Positions 1 to 7,021 of a DNA stretch of 64,000 nt are shown here, in pieces. The first letter of the stretch is position 1. Each line of letters begins with the position of its first letter. The notes under the pieces are model-generated. The model saw only the letters and a program-made list of their open reading frames with translations, ran no database searches and was not told where the DNA came from. This DNA comes from an uncultured Gardnerella sp. (GTDB lineage: Bacteria > Actinomycetota > Actinomycetes > Actinomycetales > Bifidobacteriaceae), in assembly GCA_947088155.1 (NCBI GenBank), contig CAMUFL010000002.1, forward strand, positions 175,413 to 239,412, read 5' to 3'. Both the position numbers and the translations under genes were made by a program.

Positions 1-1
1 T

Positions 2-244
2 GATTTTCACTACAGGTTTGAACGAATTCATCCCTTCCAGGATGGTAATGGTAGAGTTGGGCGTTTGATTGCTTTTAAGGAATGCTTAAAGCATAATATC
101 GTGCCATTTATTATTGAGGATCGAAAGAAATACTACTATTATCGCGGTCTCAAAGAATATGGTAACGAGCGCGGATCCCTAGTTGAAACTTGCTATGACG
201 GTCAAGATACGTTCCGCGCGTTGCTGAAGCTTTTTGGGTTGTGA
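2..244 (+). CDS. Fic family protein, C-terminal part (5' end outside window)
   Basis: The last 80 codons of a Fic (filamentation induced by cAMP) protein, with the start beyond the left edge. Near the start of the visible part is the Fic active-site signature HPFQDGNGRVGR (HPFx[DE]GNGRxxR), whose His acts in AMP (or other nucleotide monophosphate) transfer to a target hydroxyl. The tail DTFRALLKLFGL ends at TGA 242-244. The visible part is intact and the motif residues are all present, so the enzyme is probably active. Substrate and upstream inhibitory or DNA-binding domains cannot be judged from this fragment. Confidence 0.9.
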   Translation, partial: DFHYRFERIHPFQDGNGRVGRLIAFKECLKHNIVPFIIEDRKKYYYYRGLKEYGNERGSLVETCYDGQDTFRALLKLFGL

Positions 245-288
245 CGCGTTCTGTTTATTGCGTTTTGAGGCTCGTGTGAATATCACCT

Positions 289-360
289 CACTTCGCAAAA
301 TTAAAAAATTTTCAAATTTGCGAAGTGGGATTTGGCTATTTTTGTGAAGTGGGATTTGCT
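289..360. repeat. Hairpin and direct repeats downstream of fic
   Basis: CACTTCGCAAA at 289-299 and TTTGCGAAGTG at 317-327 form a perfect 11-bp inverted repeat around an AT-rich loop. The right arm continues as TTTGCGAAGTGGGATTTGGC (317-336) and is repeated almost exactly at 341-360 (TTTGTGAAGTGGGATTTGCT). There is no T-run, so a simple terminator is unlikely. It could be a protein-binding array or a mobile-repeat remnant. Confidence 0.6.
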
Positions 361-364
361 TGGC

Positions 365-410
365 ATTAAAGCGTGTAAATCGTGCTACGCCGAAACGAGT
401 GGCGTGATGT
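365..410. repeat. 46-bp repeat, copy 1 (contains the higA 3' end)
   Basis: This 46-bp stretch recurs at 5480-5525 with two mismatches. Here it covers the last codons and stop of higA and about 20 bp beyond. Confidence 0.85.
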
Positions 411-687
411 TGCTGATGCTGGATTCGTCAAATCGCAAAATGTCGTAGTCGAGTTGGAGATTGAGCCAAAAATTGGGGGTTGTTCTAAAAGCTTTAGATA
501 GCTTGTATGCCATTGCTACGCTGATCGCGCGTTTGCCGTTTAAGATTTCTCCGATTGCTGTTTGGGATACACCGATAGTGTGTGCAAGTTTGTATGAGCT
601 GATTTTAAGCGGTTCCATAAATTCTTCGCGCAAAATTTCGCCAGGAGTGCTCAAGTAGTTATCTGTGGTAGTCGTCGAAGTAGACAT
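385..687 (-). CDS. higA: HigA-type antitoxin, XRE family
   Basis: A 100-residue antitoxin with an XRE helix-turn-helix. The N-terminal STPGEILREEF and the following EPLKISSYKLAHTIGVSQTAIGEILNGKR are the usual HigA opening and helix-turn-helix. The C-terminal part (NFWLNLQLDYDILRF) is also typical of the family. HigA binds and neutralises HigB and represses the operon with it. The start lies inside the 3' end of higB (29-bp overlap), giving the toxin-first order characteristic of higBA and implying translational coupling. The last codons lie in a 46-bp sequence that is duplicated near 5.5 kb. Confidence 0.9.
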   Translation of the reverse strand: MSTSTTTTDNYLSTPGEILREEFMEPLKISSYKLAHTIGVSQTAIGEILNGKRAISVAMAYKLSKAFRTTPNFWLNLQLDYDILRFDESSISNITPLVSA

Positions 688-964
688 CGTAAGCTTCTTT
701 CGTATTGTTGTTCCATTTGAAAATTAGTCTGTATTGTTTATTTACTCTTATGCTCCAGTATCCAAGTAGATTGCCTTTGAGTGGCTCAAGCTGATTTCCT
801 GGCGGCGCTTTAAGATCTTGCAAATCGTATGCAGCTTTTAGTATTTGCAGTTTTCTTTTTAGGATTTTTTCTAATCCAGTGGGATAACCTTTTGGGTACG
901 AGCCGCCGTATAGGTAATCATTAAGTTCCTTTTCTCTGATTTCCATAAAACTATGGTAATGCAT
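659..964 (-). CDS. higB: HigB-type toxin, RelE superfamily ribosome-dependent mRNase
   Basis: HigB toxins cleave mRNA on the ribosome. The segment LEPLKGNLLGYWSIRVNKQYR followed by LIFKW and YDVYFDDYHR is the family signature (LKGdl.GyWSi.vn..wR). The reading frame stays open up to 1180, but family length (about 92-101 aa) and the alignment of MHYHSF with the normal HigB N-terminus favour the ATG at 964, giving 101 aa. An ATG at 946 is also possible. The longer 173-aa reading would translate through a poly-C tract and an unrelated sequence. The gene overlaps higA and is transcribed with it, divergently from the LRR surface protein. Confidence 0.85.
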   Translation of the reverse strand: MHYHSFMEIREKELNDYLYGGSYPKGYPTGLEKILKRKLQILKAAYDLQDLKAPPGNQLEPLKGNLLGYWSIRVNKQYRLIFKWNNNTKEAYDVYFDDYHR

Positions 965-1108
965 TGCGTTACTAATGTAAAGCGTTAGCAACGATTGAAC
1001 GGTTGGCGCGTGATGTTGCGCTATGTGGTTGTTGTGGTTTGCTTGCGTGCCATCGAAACGTTGTGGTTTTGATGGATTTTTGCAGGATTCTTTGTTGATT
1101 CTTGCCAT

Positions 1109-1119
1109 GGGGGGGGGGG
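1109..1119. repeat. Poly-G tract (11 G) upstream of LRR surface protein
   Basis: Eleven consecutive G on the + strand, 113-123 bases before the ATG of the LPXTG protein at 1232. A weak promoter can be drawn around it: TTGATT at 1095-1100 and TAGATT at 1120-1125 with a 19-bp spacer that contains the tract, so a change in G number would change the spacing. Homopolymer slippage is the usual basis of phase variation. The promoter assignment is tentative. Confidence 0.6.
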
Positions 1120-1231
1120 TAGATTTGTCTGTAAATGCTTTGTATAGCTGCGCTTTGTTTAAGTTACAGCCATTTTGCAATTTTATTGTTTCACGCGCAG
1201 ATGCGTGTGAGAGAAGAAGAAAGGATAAAGT

Positions 1232-3436
1232 ATGCTAAACAAAAAGACTATAGGCGCTTTTGTAGCTGCTGCCACTTTGATTAGTGGCTTCGCTTTTGCG
1301 TCGCTTCCACCAGCTGCGTTCGCTAGTACTAGCGAAGATAATAAGATAATTAATTTTCAAAACTCAGTTGTTAAAAAAGTAGCACTCTATAGTTTAAATC
1401 GTAGTCATAGTGGCGGAGAGCTTACTGATGTAACCGAGGGGCAAGCTAAAACATTAAAATCTATGAATATTAATACAAATGATGGTGATAGTAATAATTT
1501 TTCTGATCTTAAGTATTTTACGGGCTTACAGAAAGTTCATTTATGGACTTCTGGTGATCCTACGGGATTAGACTCATTGAAGAGTATTCCTACACTTGAG
1601 TCTTTGAGTATTGGCTCAACGTTACGTAAAGTGAATATCTCTGATATTTCAGATTTAAAGCAACTTAAGAGCTTGGCAATTAACGGTGCCACAAATTTGA
1701 ATGATAGTGATGTGTCGAAATTAAGCGGTCTTACTAATCTTAAGAAGATAACTATCACTGATTCAGGTATTACTAAGTTTTCATCGCTAGATTTCTTGCC
1801 TGAAGATTTGGAAGAGTTAGATGTTAGTAATACAAGTACTATAACAAGTATTAGCGGTATAGAGCGTTTCAAAAAATTAAAACTTTTGAATATAACAGAT
1901 ACTTCTGTATCAGATTTGACTCCTGTTACATCTCTTAAAGATACCATAACTGATTTGGAAGCTAATACTAAAAACGGTATAAATAGTATTGAGCCATTGA
2001 GCCAATTAACAAGACTTAATTATTTGCTTTTTAGAAGTAGTAACAATATTTCTAGCATTGAAAAATTAAAGAGCCTTACTGGTCTAAAGACTTTGGTGAT
2101 TACTGGAGGAAATGAGATTAGTGATATTTCTCCTGTAAATTCTATGCCTTCACTTTCTGCTTTAGCTTTTTATGGTTTTAGCAAGTTAAGTGATATTAAA
2201 CCTATTTCTAAAAATGCTTCTCTTAAATGCTTTAGCCTTATAAGTTCTAATGTGAGCGATATAAGTGTGTTAAGCAGCTTGTCTAAAATTAGAAAATTGG
2301 CTCTTGTTGATAACAAGCTAACTGATATAAACCCTATTAAGAGTCTTAATAATCTTACAAAGCTTGTAGTTGGTGATGAAATTGGCTTAGACAAAGTAAG
2401 CGCTTTGGTAGGCTCTAAGAGAGATTTGAGTATTAGTTCTATTCATGTGGGTAATATATCTCCTCTGTCTATTCATTCTTGGGATGGTTTCCCTGTATTT
2501 GAACCTGAGGTTGTAAATGATGACTCTGGTGTAACGTCTGAGCCGGCTCCTGCGCCGAATCCTGGGCCTGCTCCTGCGCCTAAGCCAGTTCCCTCTCCAG
2601 CGCCAAATCCTTCGAGTAACGGAGAGCAAAACCGCGTTGTTGGTCTAACTCCACATAAGATATCTCCTATACCAAAGATTGAACCTCATAAGCCTCTTCT
2701 TCCAAAAAGGGGTGGTAGTAGCGATTTAGGTTCACCAGCGCCTAAGTCTGAGCCAACGCCAACGCCTGATGACGATAAGAAGCCAGATCAGAATCCTGAA
2801 GTCCCTCAGACACCGCAGGTTCCTAACAATCCTGAAACCCCTCAGGTTCCGCAGAATCCGCAGGCTCCTAACGCTCCTCATGCGCCTGAGTCTCCTACGG
2901 CTCCTGCTCCGGCTACGAAGTCAGGTTATGATAAGAGTGTGAATGCTCCTGTTAATGTTCCTGAGGCTCCTAAGAGTGTTAATGATCTTAAGCCAGAGGT
3001 TAAGGGCGATATTACCGTTGGCAATAATAATGTTGCTAAGGCTGGTGCGCCTAACAAGGTTACTCTTCATGTTGATAACGCTAAGTTCAATAAGGAGTTG
3101 AAGGATAAGGGTTCTGTTAAGGCTTACGCGTTTATGTATTCTACTCCTAAGCTTTTGCGTAGCGTGGATGGTAGTGATTACGTGACGGTTAAGCTTGATG
3201 CTAATGGCGTTCCTTATTTTGATGCTCAATTCCCTGCTGGTTATTCTGGTAAGCATACTGTTGTGCTCGTAGATGAGCAGGGCAATCAGCTTGCTTGGAC
3301 GGATATTACTGTTGAGAACAAGACGGCGAATGGCGGTGAGGGCACTTTGCCTGCTACTGGCGTAGGTGTTGCTGTGTCTGTGATTGCTATGGCTGTGTTT
3401 GCTGGTATTGGTGTTACTTTGCGTAGGGTTCGCTGA
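1232..3436 (+). CDS. LPXTG-anchored leucine-rich-repeat surface protein
   Basis: A 734-residue exported protein. Residues 1-31 form a signal peptide (ending near AFAS). About residues 60-410 are internalin-like leucine-rich repeats (repeated L..L..L.I.....DISPL-type units such as LKSIPTLESLSI and ISDISPVNSMPSL). About 424-585 is a Pro-rich wall-spanning stretch (PAPAPKPVPSPAP, PQVPQNPQAP). A globular C-terminal domain follows, and then LPATG at 706-710, a hydrophobic helix and RRVR, a complete sortase signal. AAAGGA lies 6 bases before the ATG. Such proteins bind host or bacterial ligands, but the ligand here is unknown. A poly-G tract upstream suggests on/off expression. The coding DNA is more AT-rich in the LRR part than in the C-terminal third, which may point to domain exchange. 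Confidence 0.9.
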   Translation: MLNKKTIGAFVAAATLISGFAFASLPPAAFASTSEDNKIINFQNSVVKKVALYSLNRSHSGGELTDVTEGQAKTLKSMNINTNDGDSNNFSDLKYFTGLQKVHLWTSGDPTGLDSLKSIPTLESLSIGSTLRKVNISDISDLKQLKSLAINGATNLNDSDVSKLSGLTNLKKITITDSGITKFSSLDFLPEDLEELDVSNTSTITSISGIERFKKLKLLNITDTSVSDLTPVTSLKDTITDLEANTKNGINSIEPLSQLTRLNYLLFRSSNNISSIEKLKSLTGLKTLVITGGNEISDISPVNSMPSLSALAFYGFSKLSDIKPISKNASLKCFSLISSNVSDISVLSSLSKIRKLALVDNKLTDINPIKSLNNLTKLVVGDEIGLDKVSALVGSKRDLSISSIHVGNISPLSIHSWDGFPVFEPEVVNDDSGVTSEPAPAPNPGPAPAPKPVPSPAPNPSSNGEQNRVVGLTPHKISPIPKIEPHKPLLPKRGGSSDLGSPAPKSEPTPTPDDDKKPDQNPEVPQTPQVPNNPETPQVPQNPQAPNAPHAPESPTAPAPATKSGYDKSVNAPVNVPEAPKSVNDLKPEVKGDITVGNNNVAKAGAPNKVTLHVDNAKFNKELKDKGSVKAYAFMYSTPKLLRSVDGSDYVTVKLDANGVPYFDAQFPAGYSGKHTVVLVDEQGNQLAWTDITVENKTANGGEGTLPATGVGVAVSVIAMAVFAGIGVTLRRVR

Positions 3437-3448
3437 TAGTTGATTAGC

Positions 3449-3474
3449 TGATTGATTAATTGATTAATCAATCA
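3449..3474. repeat. 26-bp palindrome after LRR gene
   Basis: Arms TGATTGATTAAT and ATTAATCAATCA are perfect inverted repeats around TG, starting 13 bp after the stop codon. It may add to transcript-end formation with the G/C-rich hairpin downstream. Confidence 0.6.
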
Positions 3475-3514
3475 GTCAGCTAATGCAGCTGCTATATGTC
3501 AGTGGCAAGAGTTT

Positions 3515-3563
3515 AAGGGCTTTCGTTTGTGTTCGCTTGCGTTCACACTCGAAGGCCCTTTTA
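3515..3563 (+). terminator. Rho-independent terminator of LRR gene
   Basis: AAGGGCTTTCG at 3515-3525 pairs with CGAAGGCCCTT at 3550-3560 (one bulge), the loop contains TGTGTTCGC..., and TTTTA follows. Confidence 0.8.
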
Positions 3564-3973
3564 TATTGCATGCTGTTGTTTTGCTTAGTTTGCATTAAGC
3601 AGCCACTGTGCTATGTCTATTATGCGTATTACTTCAATGTCGTAAGAATCGTAGTATTTTTACTTTTGAAAACAAATACATATTTCTACTTTCAAAACTG
3701 TAATATTTTTTCACTTTTGAAAGTGGATCGTCTTGTATAAAATACAAAGTTTGAGTTATCGATAACCTAAACTTAGGAAAAATAAAAGTTTAGGTTATGT
3801 ATAACTTAAACTTGTAAAAAATCGAAGTTTAGGTCATAATATTTATAAGATTCGTAAGATTTATAAATTTATGATTCTGGAATCTTGTAATTTTGCAATC
3901 TTATAACTGTGTAATCAACGTAAGCATTGTTTTAAGAATTGCTAAATCTTCTAAAGCGGAGTAGAGACTTATT
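3564..3973. other. 410-bp AT-rich intergenic region upstream of ATPase
   Basis: No convincing gene. It holds three copies of an ACTTTTGAAA-like word in both orientations (about 3660-3725), then two 28-bp palindromes and a half-site described separately. An 85-codon open frame here runs through the terminator hairpin and has no ribosome-binding site, so I do not accept it. Confidence 0.6.
3747..3813. promoter_or_regulatory. Pair of 28-bp palindromes, operator-like
   Basis: Palindrome 1 (3747-3774) has arms AAGTTTGAGTTAT and ATAACCTAAACTT around CG. Palindrome 2 (3786-3813) has arms AAGTTTAGGTTAT and ATAACTTAAACTT around GT. Start-to-start distance is 39 bp. A further half-site AAGTTTAGGTCATAAT starts at 3835. 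The array precedes the ATPase gene at 3974 and looks like tandem binding sites for a dimeric regulator. Confidence 0.6.
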
Positions 3974-5434
3974 ATGGTAAATTTGCAAAAACAGTTACTT
4001 GGAAGCGCAAATATGCCAATGCGCAGTAATAGCCCTGCAATAGTCGGCAAAAATATTAAAAATCGCGATATTTACCTTAATCAGCTTATAGCCTTCAAAG
4101 ATACAGAGCCTGTAAAAGTTGTGACGGGCATTCGCAGATGCGGCAAGTCAACTCTGCTTAAGCTCATGCAAGCATACCTTCTTAACTCTGGGGTTGAGCA
4201 AAATCAAATTATATCTATAAACTTTGAGTCGCTCGAGTTTCAAGATATGAGTTACAAAGACTTGTATAATTACGTTAAAAATAGGATTGAATCTAGCAGT
4301 ATTGAATCCTCTGATAGTGAGTCTTCTAGTATTAAGACTCCTAAAAAAACGTATCTTTTCTTTGACGAGCTGCAGCGTATCGATCGTTGGGAAGATGCAA
4401 TTAACTCGTTTCGCGTAGATTTTGATTGTGATATTTACATAACTGGCTCTAATGCATATCTGCTTTCTTCTGAGTATTCAACGTATTTGTCTGGGCGGTA
4501 TGTGGAAGTGAAAATGTATCCGCTTTCGTTCAAAGAGTTCGCTGATTTTCAGGATTATTCCGTTGAAGAATATAAGTCTCCGCTCGGCGATCTGAAAAAA
4601 AGAGCAGTGAATGCTAATGGCGGCAGTGTAGAGCTTGATGACTTGTTTGCAGCTTATATGCGTTACGGCGGTATGCCTGCAATTTGCGATATTGCTTTAG
4701 AATCAGGTTTTAATCAGAGTAGCGCAATGACTTTGCTGGATGGGATTTATTCCACTGTAGTAGTTCGCGATATACTCGAGCGTGAGAAGCGCCGAGGTCA
4801 AAGACAGATTACAGACGCCGACCTTCTTAGAAAAATCATTATGTTTTTGGCAGATAATATTGGAAATAATACGTCTTTAAATTCTGTGTGTAATACGCTT
4901 TCTTCCGAAAATCTTCTTAATGCTGTGGATGGCAATTCGCGTGGATTGCGCGCGCGTGGCGCTAAACCTGCAACTCAAACCGTGTCCGCTTATGTTAGTG
5001 CGTTAAAAGAATCTTACATGTTTTATGATGTTAAGCGCTTTGATATTAAAGGAAAGGATTATTTGCGCACTCTTGGCAAATATTACATTGTTGACATTGG
5101 GTTGCGTAATTATTTGCTCGGATTTAGAGACAGAGATAGAGGGCATGCGCTAGAGAACGTTGTTTTCTTTGAGCTTTTAAGGCGCGGATATGATGTTGCA
5201 GTTGGCAAAATAGATAATTTGGAAGTGGATTTTGTTGCTACTTCTGCTTGCGAAAAGCTTTATATTCAAGTAACTGAAAGTATGATGGATGAGTCTGTGC
5301 GCGAGCGCGAGTTAAAGCCGCTTCGTAAGATTCAGAATAATTACGAGAAACTGGTTATTACTTTGAGTAAGGCTTTAGATGATGACTACGACGGCATTCG
5401 CGTTGAAAACATTGTTGATTGGTTGCTTAAGTAG
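3974..5434 (+). CDS. AAA ATPase with DUF4143 / nuclease-like C-terminus
   Basis: A 486-residue protein of the AAA_14/DUF4143 family, whose function is poorly understood. The Walker A motif is GIRRCGKST (about residues 52-60). The Walker B segment TYLFFDELQRI (about 125-135) and the sensor YITGSNAYLLSSE, SGRYVEVKMYPLSF follow in the usual order. The C-terminal DUF4143 part has ENVVFFELLRRGYDV and LEVDFVA...YIQVTES, the pattern of a PD-(D/E)XK-like fold, although the Lys of that motif is replaced (IQVTES). A GGAG sits about 13 bases before the ATG. A second M (MPMRSN) near residue 14 could also start it. The gene stands alone. A truncated relative begins at 63722 in this window. Confidence 0.85.
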   Translation: MVNLQKQLLGSANMPMRSNSPAIVGKNIKNRDIYLNQLIAFKDTEPVKVVTGIRRCGKSTLLKLMQAYLLNSGVEQNQIISINFESLEFQDMSYKDLYNYVKNRIESSSIESSDSESSSIKTPKKTYLFFDELQRIDRWEDAINSFRVDFDCDIYITGSNAYLLSSEYSTYLSGRYVEVKMYPLSFKEFADFQDYSVEEYKSPLGDLKKRAVNANGGSVELDDLFAAYMRYGGMPAICDIALESGFNQSSAMTLLDGIYSTVVVRDILEREKRRGQRQITDADLLRKIIMFLADNIGNNTSLNSVCNTLSSENLLNAVDGNSRGLRARGAKPATQTVSAYVSALKESYMFYDVKRFDIKGKDYLRTLGKYYIVDIGLRNYLLGFRDRDRGHALENVVFFELLRRGYDVAVGKIDNLEVDFVATSACEKLYIQVTESMMDESVRERELKPLRKIQNNYEKLVITLSKALDDDYDGIRVENIVDWLLK

Positions 5435-5479
5435 CGTTGCTGATTGGTTTCTTTTTAATTAGGTGTTATGTAAGTAGGT

Positions 5480-5525
5480 ATTAAAGTGCGTAAATCGTGC
5501 TACGCCGAAACGAGTGGCGTGATGT
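5480..5525. repeat. 46-bp repeat, copy 2 (detached higA 3' end)
   Basis: Matches 365-410 at 44 of 46 bases. Read on the minus strand it encodes the last higA residues NITPLVSA and the stop codon, but there is no higA body next to it. This is a scar of duplication or of recombination between two higA-like loci flanking the 0.4-5.5 kb block. Confidence 0.8.
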
Positions 5526-5540
5526 TTTTCTATAGTGCGT

Positions 5541-5693
5541 TTTTGCAAAAATGTCGGTATAGATGAGTATTTTTTGTGCGCTATACCTTCATTTTGCGAA
5601 AATGTAGGTATAGGCGAATATATTTTGCGTGCTATTCTGCTATTTTTTAAAAATGTCGGTATAGAATGCGACTTTCTGTAAACTATGTCGACA
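5541..5693. repeat. 51-bp tandem repeat, three units
   Basis: Units begin at 5541, 5592 and 5643. Each carries TTTT(gc)AAAATGTCGGTATAG with little change; the shared core AAATGT[CA]GGTATAG starts at 5549, 5600 and 5651. Unit 1 contains the inverted pair GGTATAG / CTATACC. The array ends about 75 bp before apbE. Confidence 0.75.
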
Positions 5694-5768
5694 TTTTGCC
5701 GTTTTTGTTGCTTTGTTGCGGATTTTGACGAGTAACAGCGAGTTTTGACTTAGGGAGTGAAGCAAGCG

Positions 5769-6818
5769 ATGTTCGGGAATGTTGTTGCGATTGAGCGCGC
5801 GCTTGGCACGGGGATTATTATCTCTAGCAGCGTGCCGATTCCTGAGCGCACTGAGCAGCGGATTCGCGCTTTTGTTGAAGAGTATGAATCGGTGCTTTCG
5901 CGCTTTCGTGCAGATTCGCTTGTTTCGCGCATGGCTCGTGCGGAGCATGGCGGCGATTTTGAGTTTCCATCGTGGGCTGGGGCGCTTTTTGCAATTTATG
6001 ACGAGTTTTATGCTGCAACGCACGGAGCTTTCGATGCGTGCATTGGCGCGGATCTGCTTGCGCTTGGCTACGATAATTCCGTGAAATTTGTTCCAGAATT
6101 TACTGTTAGCGAGAGCGAGAATAGTGGCAGTGTCAGCGGCAGCTGGAGCAAATATCGCCGCGATCTGCCAGTTACGTGGGCAGATATTTCGAGAGATGAC
6201 GGCAGTGCAACGCTTCACACGAATCAGCCAGTGCAGCTTGATTTTGGTGCAGCTGGAAAGGGCTATTTTGTAGATCTTGTAGCGAAGATTATTAAAGAGG
6301 AGCTTGGTGGCGATTTTCCTGCGAATAGTGATTTGCCTGCGGATTTTGATTTTTTGGTAAATGCCGGCGGCGATATGCGTGCTTGTTTTAGCGAAGAAAA
6401 TAGCAGAATAAAAGTGGCTCTGGAAAATCCTTTTGATACGACGCAAGCGGTAGGTGTGGCATCAATCTTAAGCGGAGCGCTGTGCGCTTCGTCTAGCGCA
6501 AGAAGGCGTTGGAAAGTAAAAGACGCAAATTGCCTTGCAGATAATGCTTTTGAATCTAATTTAATTGCAACTCACTTAATTAACGCTTTAGATGGCGTTC
6601 CTTCGCAAAAACTTTCTGCAAGCTGGGCTTATGTTCCTGCGAAAACTTGCGCTTTTCCAACTGCTTACGCCGACGCACTCGCAACTGCGTTGTTTGTATC
6701 GCAAGAAAGCGATTTGCAAAAAATCGTGCAAACTAAAAGCGCTGAGTTTGCTGTAATCTCGCCAAATCATGCGCTTCGTAAAACGGCCGCCTTCCCCGCT
6801 CACTTTTTTGCCGAATAA
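5769..6818 (+). CDS. apbE: ApbE-type FAD:protein FMN transferase
   Basis: ApbE splits FAD and attaches FMN through a phosphoester bond to Thr/Ser in exported FMN-binding domains. The characteristic segments are all visible: ESVLSRFRADSLVSRM (substrate-binding start), THGAFDACIG, LDFGAAGKGYFVDL, FLVNAGGDMRA (the GGD motif), and near the C-terminus CAFPTAYADALATALFV with the metal-binding Thr/Asp region. I prefer the ATG at 5769 (11 bases after AGGGAG, 349 aa) to the GTG at 5757. There is no clear signal peptide, which is common for actinobacterial forms. It precedes the iron uptake genes, and its likely substrate is the FMN-binding lipoprotein at 14441. Confidence 0.9.
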   Translation: MFGNVVAIERALGTGIIISSSVPIPERTEQRIRAFVEEYESVLSRFRADSLVSRMARAEHGGDFEFPSWAGALFAIYDEFYAATHGAFDACIGADLLALGYDNSVKFVPEFTVSESENSGSVSGSWSKYRRDLPVTWADISRDDGSATLHTNQPVQLDFGAAGKGYFVDLVAKIIKEELGGDFPANSDLPADFDFLVNAGGDMRACFSEENSRIKVALENPFDTTQAVGVASILSGALCASSSARRRWKVKDANCLADNAFESNLIATHLINALDGVPSQKLSASWAYVPAKTCAFPTAYADALATALFVSQESDLQKIVQTKSAEFAVISPNHALRKTAAFPAHFFAE

Positions 6819-6832
6819 TCACAGAAAAAAGA

Positions 6833-6852
6833 TTGATAATTATCGTTATCAA
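6833..6852. promoter_or_regulatory. Fur-like iron box
   Basis: TTGATAA and TTATCAA are perfect 7-bp arms around TTATCG, close to the Fur consensus GATAATGATAATCATTATC. It lies 170 bp before the FTR1 gene in the apbE-FTR1 gap and would fit iron repression of the uptake operon. Confidence 0.6.
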
Positions 6853-7021
6853 TATCATTTTTGCAATATTTGCGTGTTTTTTGCGCTTAACTATATCAAT
6901 CTACTTGATATGTCGATATTATGTACCTGTGGGGCCCTTGATGGCAAGTTTTAGTTGGGAGTGCTCGATTGGGGTAGAGCACATTGAGAAGTAGAAGTGT
7001 AAGAATACGCGAGGAGATGTT

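Noticed and set aside
659..1180. 173-residue version of HigB
   Set aside because: The added 72 residues run through the poly-C tract, match nothing in the family and have no ribosome-binding site.
3483..3740. 85-codon open frame after the LRR gene
   Set aside because: It crosses a strong terminator hairpin and lacks a ribosome-binding site.
5640..6446. 268-codon frame opposite apbE
   Set aside because: Composition is Arg/Lys/Ile-rich antisense noise; apbE on the other strand has all family motifs.
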